From NCBI RefSeq assembly GCF_023101665.1, contig NZ_CP082161.1:8104501-8168500 (forward strand): a stretch of DNA of 64,000 nucleotides. The letters are read 5' to 3'. Shown here one piece after another: positions 54,326-62,721 of this stretch (its first letter is position 1; each line of letters opens with the position of its first letter). The notes beneath the pieces are model-generated. The model was not told the origin of the DNA. It worked only from the letters and a program-made list of their open reading frames with translations, and did not search any database. The position numbers and the translations under genes were made by a program. The stretch is from Bradyrhizobium sp. 195. GTDB taxonomy: Bacteria; Pseudomonadota; Alphaproteobacteria; Rhizobiales; Xanthobacteraceae.

Positions 54326-54724
54326 ATGTGGACGGAATTGAAAGCACCCTCGCTGGCCGAGATGGAAGCCACGGCGCATGACATCTTCGAGCGCCTGCCG
54401 GCGGAGTTTCGCACCCTGTGCGAGGGCGTGATCATCCGGGTCGACGACTTCCCGAGCGAGGAAGTGCTGGACGAGATGGAATGCGAGAGCGAGTTCGATC
54501 TGCTCGGCCTGTTCCAGGGCATCGGCTTGCCGCAGCAGAGCCTTGGCGACGTGGCGCGGCTGCCCAACATGGTCTGGCTCTACCGCCGGCCGATTCTGGA
54601 TTACTGGGCCGAGCACGACGAGAGCCTCGGCCACATCGTCCGCCACGTCCTGATCCACGAGATCGGCCACCATTTCGGCCTCTCGGACGACGATATGGCC
54701 GCGATTGAGGCCAAGGCAGAGTAG
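54326..54724 (+). CDS. Zincin-like metallopeptidase family protein
   Basis: This 132-residue protein has the zinc-binding motif VLIHEIGHHFGLSDDDM near residue 112 (HExxH plus a third residue). The N-terminal LAEMEATAHDIFERLPAEFR and IRVDDFPSEEVLDEM are typical of the PF06262-type metallopeptidase family. Members are soluble and of unclear substrate. It lies ahead of leuD on the same strand with a gap of 81 bases. Confidence 0.9.
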   Translation: MWTELKAPSLAEMEATAHDIFERLPAEFRTLCEGVIIRVDDFPSEEVLDEMECESEFDLLGLFQGIGLPQQSLGDVARLPNMVWLYRRPILDYWAEHDESLGHIVRHVLIHEIGHHFGLSDDDMAAIEAKAE

Positions 54725-54805
54725 ATCTGCCGAATTCGACCTAGGATTTCCGCCCCGATCGCGATAAATACCTGTTCCCCTAGACCCATCCGGGAAAGCC
54801 CAACC

Positions 54806-55411
54806 ATGGACAAGTTCACCACGCTGGAAGGCGTCGCGGCGCCGCTGAAGATCATCAATGTCGACACCGACATGATCATTCCGAAGCAGTACCTCAAGAC
54901 CATCAAGCGCACCGGCCTTGGCAAGGGGCTCTTCTCAGAGCAGCGCTACAGGGACGACGGCAGCGAGAATCCGGATTTCGTCCTCAACCAGCCCGCCTAT
55001 CGCAATGCGAAGGTGCTGGTCGCCGGCGACAATTTCGGCTGCGGCTCGAGCCGCGAGCACGCGCCGTGGGCGCTGCTCGACTTCGGCATCCGCTGCGTGA
55101 TCTCGACCTCGTTCGGCGACATTTTCTACAACAACTGCTTCAAGAACGGCATCCTGCCGATCCGCGTCAGCCAGGAAGACCTCGACAAACTGTTCGACGA
55201 TGCCGAGCGCGGCGCAAATGCGACGCTGACGGTCGACCTGCCGAACCAGGAGATCCGCGGCCCCGACGGCGGCAAGGTCAAGTTCGAGATCGATCCGTTC
55301 CGCAAGCACTGCCTGATCAACGGCCTCGACGACATCGGCCTCACGATGGAGAAGAAAGCCTCGATCGACACCTATGAGGACAAGCTCAAGCGCGAACGCG
55401 CCTGGGCCTGA
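54806..55411 (+). CDS. leuD: 3-isopropylmalate dehydratase small subunit
   Basis: This 201-residue swivel-domain subunit pairs with LeuC. It shows [39 protein letters not shown] and [20 protein letters not shown] near residue 72, with [18 protein letters not shown] following. It lies 2.7 kb from leuC on the same strand. An intrinsic terminator follows. Confidence 0.97.
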   Translation: MDKFTTLEGVAAPLKIINVDTDMIIPKQYLKTIKRTGLGKGLFSEQRYRDDGSENPDFVLNQPAYRNAKVLVAGDNFGCGSSREHAPWALLDFGIRCVISTSFGDIFYNNCFKNGILPIRVSQEDLDKLFDDAERGANATLTVDLPNQEIRGPDGGKVKFEIDPFRKHCLINGLDDIGLTMEKKASIDTYEDKLKRERAWA

Positions 55412-55428
55412 TCGCAAGTTTTCGTTCG

Positions 55429-55460
55429 AGCCCCGGTGCTAATGGCGCCGGGGCTTTTTC
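55429..55460 (+). terminator. Intrinsic terminator of leuD
   Basis: AGCCCCGGTGC (55429-55439) and GCGCCGGGGCT (55445-55455), with loop TAATG and one G-T pair, are followed by TTTTT. Confidence 0.92.
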
Positions 55461-55492
55461 TTTGTCCAAACTATCCCTTATAGCTTCCGCGC

Positions 55493-56278
55493 ATGCTGTC
55501 CGAGATCGTCACCTTCTGGCATGGCCCGATGGACGCGCTGCGCCAGACCTGTCTGCGCTCGCAGCTGGCGGCTGGCCACAAGGTCACCGTCTACAGCTTC
55601 GACACCATTCCCGGCCTTCCCGCCGGTGTCGCCAACGCGGATGCCGAAGCGATCCTGCCGCACGCATTCTCCGAACGCTTGCGGCCACCGCAGCCGGACG
55701 GAAGCTGGCGCGACTGGACCACGCTTCAGTTCAGCGACTTCTTCCGCATGAAGCTGATGGCGAAGGGCCTCGGCCTCTGGCTCGACGCCGACGTGCTGCT
55801 CTTGAAGCCCGTCGAGATCGATCCGGCAAAGCCTTACTTTGCCTGGGAGCGCCCCCGGCAGCTCGGCAATTCCGTGATCTATCTGCCGCCCGACCACGGC
55901 ATCGTCAACGCCTTCGAGGAGCTGATGGAGCAGGAGGAACTGACGCCGAACTGGCTGTCGGTGCGCCACCGCATCACCTTCATGATGCGCCGCCTGCGCG
56001 GCGGCTCGAGCCGCCTCTCCGACATCCGCGTTGCGATCTATGGCCCCGCAGCGCTCACCGCGCTCGCGCGCCGCACCGGCGAACTCGCATGCGCGCTGCC
56101 GAAGCAGTCGTTTTATGCCGTGCATGCCGAGCCAAAACTCTTCTTCGATCCGTCAAGCTATCTCGGCCTCGTCACCAACCCCGAGATCATCGGCCTGCAC
56201 ATCTCGCCCAAGGGCCGCGGCGGCGAAAAGCCGATTCCGGGCAGCCTGTATGCCTGGGCTGCGGAGCGATTTGCTTAG
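55493..56278 (+). CDS. Glycosyltransferase with DXD motif
   Basis: This 261-residue protein resembles the sugar-binding-region DXD family (Gb3/alpha-1,4-glycosyltransferase-like). It has FWHGPMDALRQTCLRSQLAAG at the start, DWTTLQFSDFFRMKLMAKGLG near residue 77, and LWLDADVLLLKPVEI, whose DAD is the probable metal/nucleotide-sugar motif, near residue 98. KLFFDPSSYLGLVTN near residue 212 follows. The acceptor and donor are unknown. It is followed by a type C repeat. Confidence 0.85.
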   Translation: MLSEIVTFWHGPMDALRQTCLRSQLAAGHKVTVYSFDTIPGLPAGVANADAEAILPHAFSERLRPPQPDGSWRDWTTLQFSDFFRMKLMAKGLGLWLDADVLLLKPVEIDPAKPYFAWERPRQLGNSVIYLPPDHGIVNAFEELMEQEELTPNWLSVRHRITFMMRRLRGGSSRLSDIRVAIYGPAALTALARRTGELACALPKQSFYAVHAEPKLFFDPSSYLGLVTNPEIIGLHISPKGRGGEKPIPGSLYAWAAERFA

Positions 56279-56280
56279 CT

Positions 56281-56407
56281 CTCGTGCCCCGGACGCAGCG
56301 CAGCACCCCTTGGTGATGCCCTGCCGAGCCGGGGCCTAGCACAGCCGTGCGATGGGTCCCGGCTCTGCGGAGCGGCACTTCGCGCCGCACCGCGTCCGGG
56401 ACACGAG
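56281..56407. repeat. Intergenic palindromic repeat, type C
   Basis: CTCGTGCCCCGGACGCAGCGCAGC and CGCACCGCGTCCGGGACACGAG arms enclose GCCGAGCCGGGGCC and GGGTCCCGGCTC. Confidence 0.83.
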
Positions 56408-56502
56408 AGCAATTTCCTTCTTTCCCAGTTTGATCCAGCGCAACGCGCTCCTGCATCATTGTGCTTAATTCGCTCCAATTCCGCTGTCCGAAGGAGCTTT
56501 CC

Positions 56503-56952
56503 ATGAGCACCGCAAGCAGGCCTTATCCCATCATGCAGGATCTCATCGACTCCTTTGCGAGCTGGCTGAAGCATCGCCGCGAGATGAACGAGATGCGGCA
56601 GCTCGACCGTGCCGATTTCGACCGCATCGCCAACGACCTCAGGATCGCACCTGACGATCTGGAGGAACTGGTTCGCCACGGCAAGCACTCCGCCGACGAA
56701 TTGCCGAAGATGCTGGAACAGCTTGGCATCAGCGCCGAAGGACTCGGCCGCGCGCAGCCGCTGTTGCTGCGCGACCTGGAACGCGTGTGCTCGCTGTGCA
56801 ATCACAAGGGCCAATGCGATCGCGAGCTGGCCGACGGCACCGCCGCGGAGAACTATCACGGCTTCTGCGCCAATGCCTCGACACTGGAGTCGCTCGATCG
56901 CAGCGACTTGGCGGCGCAGGACAACCAGAAGCCGGAGCTCTCGGTGCTGTAG
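56503..56952 (+). CDS. DUF6455 family protein
   Basis: This 149-residue protein has helical N-terminal two thirds (DSFASWLKHRREMNEMRQLD, FDRIANDLRIAPDDLEELV). A cysteine-bearing C-terminal part follows, with CSLCNHKGQCDRELADGTAA then NYHGFCANASTLESL. The four Cys (CxxC-x5-C and a later HGFC) look like a metal-binding site, which is inference. The family is DUF6455 by eye. AAGGAG precedes the ATG. A C-terminal fragment of a related gene lies at 60684-60851, on the far side of the TIR-WD40 gene. Confidence 0.85.
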   Translation: MSTASRPYPIMQDLIDSFASWLKHRREMNEMRQLDRADFDRIANDLRIAPDDLEELVRHGKHSADELPKMLEQLGISAEGLGRAQPLLLRDLERVCSLCNHKGQCDRELADGTAAENYHGFCANASTLESLDRSDLAAQDNQKPELSVL

Positions 56953-57198
56953 AACGCGCCGAGACAACCCCGTCACAATCTTCTTGCACAGGTCCGGATC
57001 CGGGGCCTGATCCGGCCGTCTTTCAATGGCTTAGCCGGCTCGGCGCTCGCGATGGCGGCAATCGCGGGCGCGCCTAGGTGTGAAGCACCTCATATGCTCG
57101 CCGGGCGCGCCGGTCTAGCCTGGGGCTTGTTCGCCTCGCGCCTGTCGTGATTCTCCTTTTCGATCATTGCGCGTGCTTCGTTCCGCAAGGGACACACC

Positions 57199-60153
57199 AT
57201 GGACGCCGCCATTGCTGCGAAAGCTGCTGTCGCCGCGACGAGCAACCGCGACCGGAAGACCCGCGTCTTCATCTCCTATTCCCGCAAGGACTCCGTATTT
57301 TCCAACCGGCTCGTCGATGCCCTCAACGCGCGCGGCTTCGAAGCCTATCTCGACAAGAAAGACATCTTGCCGGGCGAGCCGTGGCAGGAGCGGCTCGATG
57401 CGCTGATCCTTTCCGCCGACGCGATCGGCATCGTCATCAGCCCCGACCTGATCGCGTCTCCCGTCTGCGCGTGGGAGGCCGAACGAACCGAGAGCTTGCA
57501 GAAAAAACTTCTGCCGCTGGTGTACCGGCCTGTCGCCGACGCCGACCTGCCGCCACGCCTGGCGCGGCTCAACTACATCTTGCTGCGCGACGAGGACGAT
57601 TTCGATGTCGGGCTGTCGGCGCTGGCGGACGCTCTGGATACCGACATTGCCTGGATTCGCCAGCACACGCGCATCGGCGAGCTGGCGCAAAGGTGGGACG
57701 GAGCCGGCCGCCCGGCGTCCGGAGGCCGCCTGCTGCGCGGCGAGGAATTGGCCGACGCCGAAGCCTGGCTGCTCACCTCGCCCAAGGGTGCGCCGGACCC
57801 GACCGAGCTGCAGCGCGCCTATGTCCATGCGAGCCGCCTTTTCGAGACCGGCGAGATCGAAAAGGAACGCGCCGCGATCGCGCGCACGCGGCGTTTCCAA
57901 CGACGAAGCGCCTGGGCGCTCGCCGGCATCGCACTGCTCGTCGTCACCGGCGCGGGCTACGTCCTGTGGCAGCAGCGCGAGACGGATCGTCGCGAAATCT
58001 TGGTGATGACGAGCGCGGCACATCGTGCCATCGCCGAGAAGAGGTACGACACGGCCATGCGGATCGCGGTGGAGGGCCTGCCACCGCCGGGACGTTTACC
58101 GGTGACGCTGGGCTGGTCGACCCGCGAGGTCGCGGGACTCGAGGCGAAGCTCGCGGGTGCGGCCCAGCTCAGCCGGCTGCAACGCGTGCTGTCAGGCCAC
58201 ACGGATACAATCAACAGCGTTGCCATCAGTACCGACGGCACGCGCATTGTCAGCGGCTCGTCGGATCGAACCGCCCGGGTGTGGGACTCGCGAAGCGGCG
58301 AGCTGTTGCACGAGCTGAAGCATGAAGGTGCGGTGGGCCGCGTCGCATTCAGCTCAGACGGCAGGCGCGTCTTCACGGCATCGTCGAATGGTTCGGACAG
58401 CGTGCTGCGTTCGTGGGATGCCGTTAGCGGCACGCCGTCGGCCGCGATCAAGGTTGCCAGCAGCTACAGCTCCGTCAGGCGGATTTTTCTCGTCAGCGGA
58501 ACATTCAGCACCGACGGGAAACGGGCTCTGGTCGCCACCACATACAGTCGTGCGAATGTGTGGGACCTCACCAGCGGCAAGATCTTGGCAGAGCTCCAGA
58601 TCAAAACTCGCCCTGCCAGCGCCACCATCAGCGGCGACGGCACACGAGCGATCGTAGGGGGAATGGAAACGGCCCAGATTTGGGACACGACCAACAGCAC
58701 AATGCTGCATGAGCTGGCTGGACACAAGGACTACATCCACGCCGTTGCGTTCAGCGCGGATGGAACGAAAGTCGCGACTGGTGCGGGCGACCGGCTTGCA
58801 CGTGTATGGGACGCGGTCACCGGCAAGCTTATCCGCGAATTCGAGCCTCACGATGCAGAGGTCAAGGCAGTCGCGTTCAGTGCCGACGGATCGGCGCTCG
58901 TCACGACGTCAGCGGATCAGACCGTGCGATTGCTGAGTATCGCGACCGGAGGACTCCTGCTCGAGCTCAAAGGCCACGACGACGCGGTCACCGGCGTTGC
59001 ATTCAGCGCCGATGGCCGCATCGTCACCGGCTCGTCCGACCGCACGCTACGCATCTGGGACGCGACAAGCGAGCCACCGCCCTTGCGCCACGACAATCCC
59101 GTCGTGACCGCCGCCTTCGATGCCACAGGCTCACGAGTCATTACGTTGTCGGGCGCGGCCCGCATCTGGGACGCCGCCACCGGGAATATGCTCCGCGAAC
59201 TGCCTCTCAACGGTTTTGCCAATGATGCGGCCTTCAGCCCCGATAATGCGCTCATCCTGACGCTCTCGGAGAACATGGTCCGCGTGTGGGACGCCTCGAC
59301 CGGCGATACAATCCGCGAATTTCGCGACGATGAAGGGATTTACGGCGCGAGGTTCATAGCCGATCGCACCAGCCCCCATATCGTTCTCATGTTCCGCAAG
59401 CGCGCAGCGATATGGGACGCGAAAAGCGGTACGTTGGTGCGCGAGCTGAAGGACCACGGGGGCGGCTATGGCTCGCCCGGCGTCAGCGCCGATGGGCGGC
59501 TCATTTCCGACAGTCGAGGTGACCATGCCCGGATTTGGGACGCCGCAACCGGAACGTTGGTGCGGGAGATCGTGAGCCCAGGTGGTATATGGACTACGGC
59601 GCTGAGCCCGGACGGTAAACGTCTCACCACTACCGGGTTTTCGGGGCTTGTCCGCGTTTGGAATACCGACACCGGCGACATGTTGCGAGAACTCAGGGGC
59701 CATGCCGCCCAGGTTTCGAGTACCGCGTTCAGCGCCGATGGAACGCGCATCATCACGGCCTCGAACGATCGAACCGCGCAGATCTGGGACGCCGCGAGCG
59801 GTGAGGTTCTCCGCGTGATCGAGGGACATGGTCGCGGCCTGCAGACCGCCGTCTTCAGTCCCGATGGCGGACGCGTCCTCACTTCTTCGATGGATGGAAC
59901 CGCGCGCATATGGGACGTGAGCTTCGGGATGACGCTGCACGGTGACGCTCTCGTTCGAACCGTCTGCATGCAAAAGCTGGCTGGCGCGCAGACCTTCACG
60001 ATTGTGGATGCAATAGATCCGATCCTCGTCGGCCTCGCCGGCGTGAACCCCTGCCGCCAGCATGGACCGCTGTCATCGGAGTACTGGACCGATCTCGGCC
60101 GTGCCGTCGTCGAACGGTTCAAGAAACTGATCGGGCGCAATTCACGGAGCTGA
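57199..60153 (+). CDS. TIR domain-transmembrane-WD40 repeat protein
   Basis: This 984-residue protein has three parts. A TIR domain (about residues 20-140) has KTRVFISYSRKDSVFSNRLV, AYLDKKDILPGEPWQERL and VCAWEAERTESLQ, where Glu93 is in the position of the catalytic Glu of NAD-cleaving TIR domains. A linker (about residues 155-225, LLRGEELADAEAWLL, AYVHASRLFE) leads to one membrane helix (about residues 236-258). From about residue 325 to 910 there are 14 WD-type repeats ending in motifs such as ARVWDSRSG, AQIWDAASG and ARIWDVSFG, enough for two seven-bladed propellers. An N-in topology would put TIR in the cytoplasm and the propellers outside. Enzyme activity and role are untested inference. 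Confidence 0.9.
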   Translation: MDAAIAAKAAVAATSNRDRKTRVFISYSRKDSVFSNRLVDALNARGFEAYLDKKDILPGEPWQERLDALILSADAIGIVISPDLIASPVCAWEAERTESLQKKLLPLVYRPVADADLPPRLARLNYILLRDEDDFDVGLSALADALDTDIAWIRQHTRIGELAQRWDGAGRPASGGRLLRGEELADAEAWLLTSPKGAPDPTELQRAYVHASRLFETGEIEKERAAIARTRRFQRRSAWALAGIALLVVTGAGYVLWQQRETDRREILVMTSAAHRAIAEKRYDTAMRIAVEGLPPPGRLPVTLGWSTREVAGLEAKLAGAAQLSRLQRVLSGHTDTINSVAISTDGTRIVSGSSDRTARVWDSRSGELLHELKHEGAVGRVAFSSDGRRVFTASSNGSDSVLRSWDAVSGTPSAAIKVASSYSSVRRIFLVSGTFSTDGKRALVATTYSRANVWDLTSGKILAELQIKTRPASATISGDGTRAIVGGMETAQIWDTTNSTMLHELAGHKDYIHAVAFSADGTKVATGAGDRLARVWDAVTGKLIREFEPHDAEVKAVAFSADGSALVTTSADQTVRLLSIATGGLLLELKGHDDAVTGVAFSADGRIVTGSSDRTLRIWDATSEPPPLRHDNPVVTAAFDATGSRVITLSGAARIWDAATGNMLRELPLNGFANDAAFSPDNALILTLSENMVRVWDASTGDTIREFRDDEGIYGARFIADRTSPHIVLMFRKRAAIWDAKSGTLVRELKDHGGGYGSPGVSADGRLISDSRGDHARIWDAATGTLVREIVSPGGIWTTALSPDGKRLTTTGFSGLVRVWNTDTGDMLRELRGHAAQVSSTAFSADGTRIITASNDRTAQIWDAASGEVLRVIEGHGRGLQTAVFSPDGGRVLTSSMDGTARIWDVSFGMTLHGDALVRTVCMQKLAGAQTFTIVDAIDPILVGLAGVNPCRQHGPLSSEYWTDLGRAVVERFKKLIGRNSRS

Positions 60154-60180
60154 AGCGGACCAACGACCGCTTGATGATCT

Positions 60181-60684
60181 TCAGCCCTTGCTCATCGCCG
60201 CGATCGCGTCTGCGATTGCGATCGTGCGCCGGGCCATGTCGGCGTGCAGGCGCTCGACCATCGCACCGTCGAGACGGATCGCGCCGCGCGAGGCGTTTTC
60301 CGGCAGTTCGAACGCGGCGATGATCTTTCGCGCGCGCGCGACGTCTTCTTCGGGAGGCGTGAAGATCGCGTTGCAGGCGTCGATCTGCGATGGGTGGATC
60401 AGCGTCTTGCCATCGAAACCGAGATCGCGGCCTTGCGCGCATTCGGTGGCAAAGCCGTCGGAATTGGCGATGTCGCTGTAGGGGCCATCGAGAATTTCGA
60501 GGCCATGAGCGCGCGTCGCCAGGATGCAATGCGTGATCATCGGGATCATCGCGGCGCGGCCGGGCAGCATCCGGATCCGCGTCTCGCGCGAAATGTCGTT
60601 CGGGCCGAACACGAAGCCTGAGAGGCGCCTCGATGGATCACGCCCGGCGGCAGCCAGTTCCTCGGCATGCAGCACGGCGCGCCC
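60181..60684 (-). pseudogene. Truncated citE-like gene fragment (C-terminal half)
   Basis: These 504 bases match 62722-63225 at a constant offset of 2541 with only scattered differences. The encoded roughly 165 residues (from AVLHAEELAAAGRDPSRRL to ADAIAAMSKG) differ from the intact protein at one position (Asp/Glu in TPPEEDVARA). The N-terminal half, including the start, is missing, and the sequence upstream is the reverse complement of a DUF6455 gene. A 230-residue reading frame crosses the junction, but its N-terminal 65 residues are out of frame with anything real, so I call it a pseudogene. Confidence 0.9.
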
Positions 60685-60851
60685 AGCCGCTGCTGCTGCG
60701 CGGCATGGAGCGGGTCTGCTCGCTCTGCAATCACAAGGGACAATGCGACCGCGATCTCGCCGACGGCACCGCCGCGGAGAATTATCACGGCTATTGCGGC
60801 GACGCCTCGACACTGGAATCGCTCGCACGCGCCGACGTCGCGCCGCACTGA
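60684..60851 (+). pseudogene. DUF6455 gene fragment (C-terminal part)
   Basis: In frame, this reads QPLLLRGMERVCSLCNHKGQ, then CDRDLADGTAAENYHGYC and ASTLESLARADVAPH. It aligns with the C-terminal 55 residues of the DUF6455 protein at 56503-56952, with roughly one residue in four changed. All four Cys are kept. There is no start or N-terminal part; it joins the citE fragment at CGCGC (60678-60682). Confidence 0.88.
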
Positions 60852-60899
60852 GGTTCTGCAATCGATAGATCATTCAACGACTGGCGTGCTCGCCGCACG

Positions 60900-62573
60900 C
60901 TAGATCACACCAGTTCGCGCGCAAGCCTCGCGCCGGGCAAACCCTTTCACGAGCTTCTTGCAGGCACGATAGCGCTCTTCCATGCTCCCTCCGCCAACAC
61001 TTGCCGGCGCATGCGGCTCGGCAGTACTTTCCTTCTTGATGGCATGAGGCTGCGAGGCTTTTTCGCGCTTAGCTGAAGGGGCGACGTCCTGTGGCATCGG
61101 CACGAGCTGCCAGACCGGACCAAGCTCTATGTTCGCGGTCTCGGAGGGGTTCTCCTTCCTGAAGGAAGAAAGGGCCAGGACGTTCTTCTCCATCCTGACG
61201 GTAACTGGCGTCCCGGCGATCGAAAATTTATTGTCCGTGATGTACTCTGCAAACGATCGGTATCCCGCCTCGTCTTTTGCCCACGATGCCTTTGTCGGCG
61301 GCCCCCAGAGGTAGTAGCCTTTGGCTAACCCCGTGTCAGAGACCTCGGTCACGATCAGCATTGCATAGCGTCCCTTGCCATTCGTCCACCCACGCTTGTT
61401 GGACCACACCCCAACAAACCTGGAATCGGATTTCAGAGAGACATCCTCGCTGGACGAGATCGTGAAGTTCGGCAGCTTGAGCTGCTGTGCGGCCGCGATG
61501 GCGGCAACCTTTTGATTGTCCTCGGGCGCAAATAGATTTCGGGCAACCGCTTTCGTATCGGTCCCCTGACGCCCGCCTGCATCCGGTGCCGGGGAGGCAA
61601 CCGGAGGCGATACCGCCGCCACCTCCTTGGCCTTGATATCCTTGATCCGCTGGCGAGCTTCAGCAGCATGACTGCTGCGCGGATACCTAGCCAGAAACTC
61701 TTCATACGGGCCGGCCACTGTCGATGTCCGGATCGCCAGCCAGGACTTCTCGTCTTCCGCCGGAGCTGTAGGTACTGGAGATGGCGCAACAGGCGCCCGA
61801 GCATTAGCGGCGGGCGCTTTCAGGTAAATCTCCTCCTTCGACAAGGAGCCATACACAAAAGGCTGCTGTTCGCGCTTAGTCGCGGCCATCACGTCGTCGC
61901 GAACCCGACGAAACAGAAACGATATCTCAAGGCCCGATGTTTCGATGTGCCGAAGGAGCGATGCCGTAAAAGGGCTATTCCGGCCATCGCCGTCGCTCGC
62001 CGTGGTCCCGTCCCGGGCGGCGTATGCGATCAGAACGTTGTCGGATGGTTCGGTCGGCGCGAGTCCGCGCGCCACTGCCCTGGTGCTGATGGAACGCTTC
62101 ATCTTCGCCGCAAACGGGTTATTGCGGCACGCGTCGAGTATGACCAGGCCCAACTTCCGTGCCTTCGAAACCTGAAGGCTCACCGAACGTAGGCTGATGG
62201 CCTCGCTTTCGATGTCGGTATCGCTCCGCAGCTCCGCGCTGATGGGAATCAGCCAGTTCTCGCCGCCAACCTCCAAGCCGTGCCCGGCGTAAAATACAAC
62301 GGCGATGTCGGATCCCTCGGCAGAGCGGCCGAAGTCGACGACGGCCTTCCTCATCTCTTGCGCGGTCGCGTTCTTGACCTGGGTGACCTTGAAATCCAGT
62401 CGCTCCAGCGCGCGGCCGATGTCGGCCGCATCGCGGGTCGGGTTCGGCAGCTCAGGCACCTTCTCATAGGTGCCGTTACCGATGACAAGAGCGACCCGCG
62501 ACTGCTGCGCGAGCGCCGACTGAGCGAACAAGAGCGACGTGACGAGAAAGACTGCAGCCCTAAAGTTACGCAT
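60900..62573 (-). CDS. Secreted caspase-like (peptidase C14) protein
   Basis: This 557-residue protein has a signal peptide (MRNFRAAVFLVTSLLFAQSALA). The caspase p20-type domain runs from about residue 24 to 250, with VALVIGNGTYEKVPELPNP, the catalytic His98 in VVFYAGHGLEVGG and Cys149 in LVILDACRNNPF. A Pro/Ala-rich linker (about residues 260-345) precedes an unassigned C-terminal region (about residues 370-510, FVGVWSNKRGWTNGKGRYA) and a tail with several Cys. The ATG at 62573 is chosen to give a clean signal peptide. It faces the TIR-WD40 gene across the citE/DUF6455 scar. Substrate and function are unknown; many bacterial caspase homologues act in regulated death or envelope signalling. 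Confidence 0.9.
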   Translation of the reverse strand: MRNFRAAVFLVTSLLFAQSALAQQSRVALVIGNGTYEKVPELPNPTRDAADIGRALERLDFKVTQVKNATAQEMRKAVVDFGRSAEGSDIAVVFYAGHGLEVGGENWLIPISAELRSDTDIESEAISLRSVSLQVSKARKLGLVILDACRNNPFAAKMKRSISTRAVARGLAPTEPSDNVLIAYAARDGTTASDGDGRNSPFTASLLRHIETSGLEISFLFRRVRDDVMAATKREQQPFVYGSLSKEEIYLKAPAANARAPVAPSPVPTAPAEDEKSWLAIRTSTVAGPYEEFLARYPRSSHAAEARQRIKDIKAKEVAAVSPPVASPAPDAGGRQGTDTKAVARNLFAPEDNQKVAAIAAAQQLKLPNFTISSSEDVSLKSDSRFVGVWSNKRGWTNGKGRYAMLIVTEVSDTGLAKGYYLWGPPTKASWAKDEAGYRSFAEYITDNKFSIAGTPVTVRMEKNVLALSSFRKENPSETANIELGPVWQLVPMPQDVAPSAKREKASQPHAIKKESTAEPHAPASVGGGSMEERYRACKKLVKGFARREACARTGVI

Positions 62574-62721
62574 CAATTGATTGCCCGGATAAAATACCGG
62601 CAGCGAGGGTAGCACCGCTTTTTACAACCGCAATGAGAAAAGCGGAGCCCGAAAGATTTCGAGGGAATCGCCGCTCTCCGGACAAAACGGACGACTGTGT
62701 CGATGTTGTTCGGCTCTGACC

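Noticed and set aside
58170..59930. The WD40 coding region as a DNA tandem repeat or CRISPR-like array
   Set aside because: Periodicity of about 120-130 bases is at protein level with variable codons, and no identical spaced repeats are present. It is protein repeat structure.
60181..60873. A 230-residue minus-strand protein across the scar
   Set aside because: Only its C-terminal part is citE sequence. The N-terminal 65 residues are a reversed translation of the DUF6455 fragment, so it is not a natural gene.
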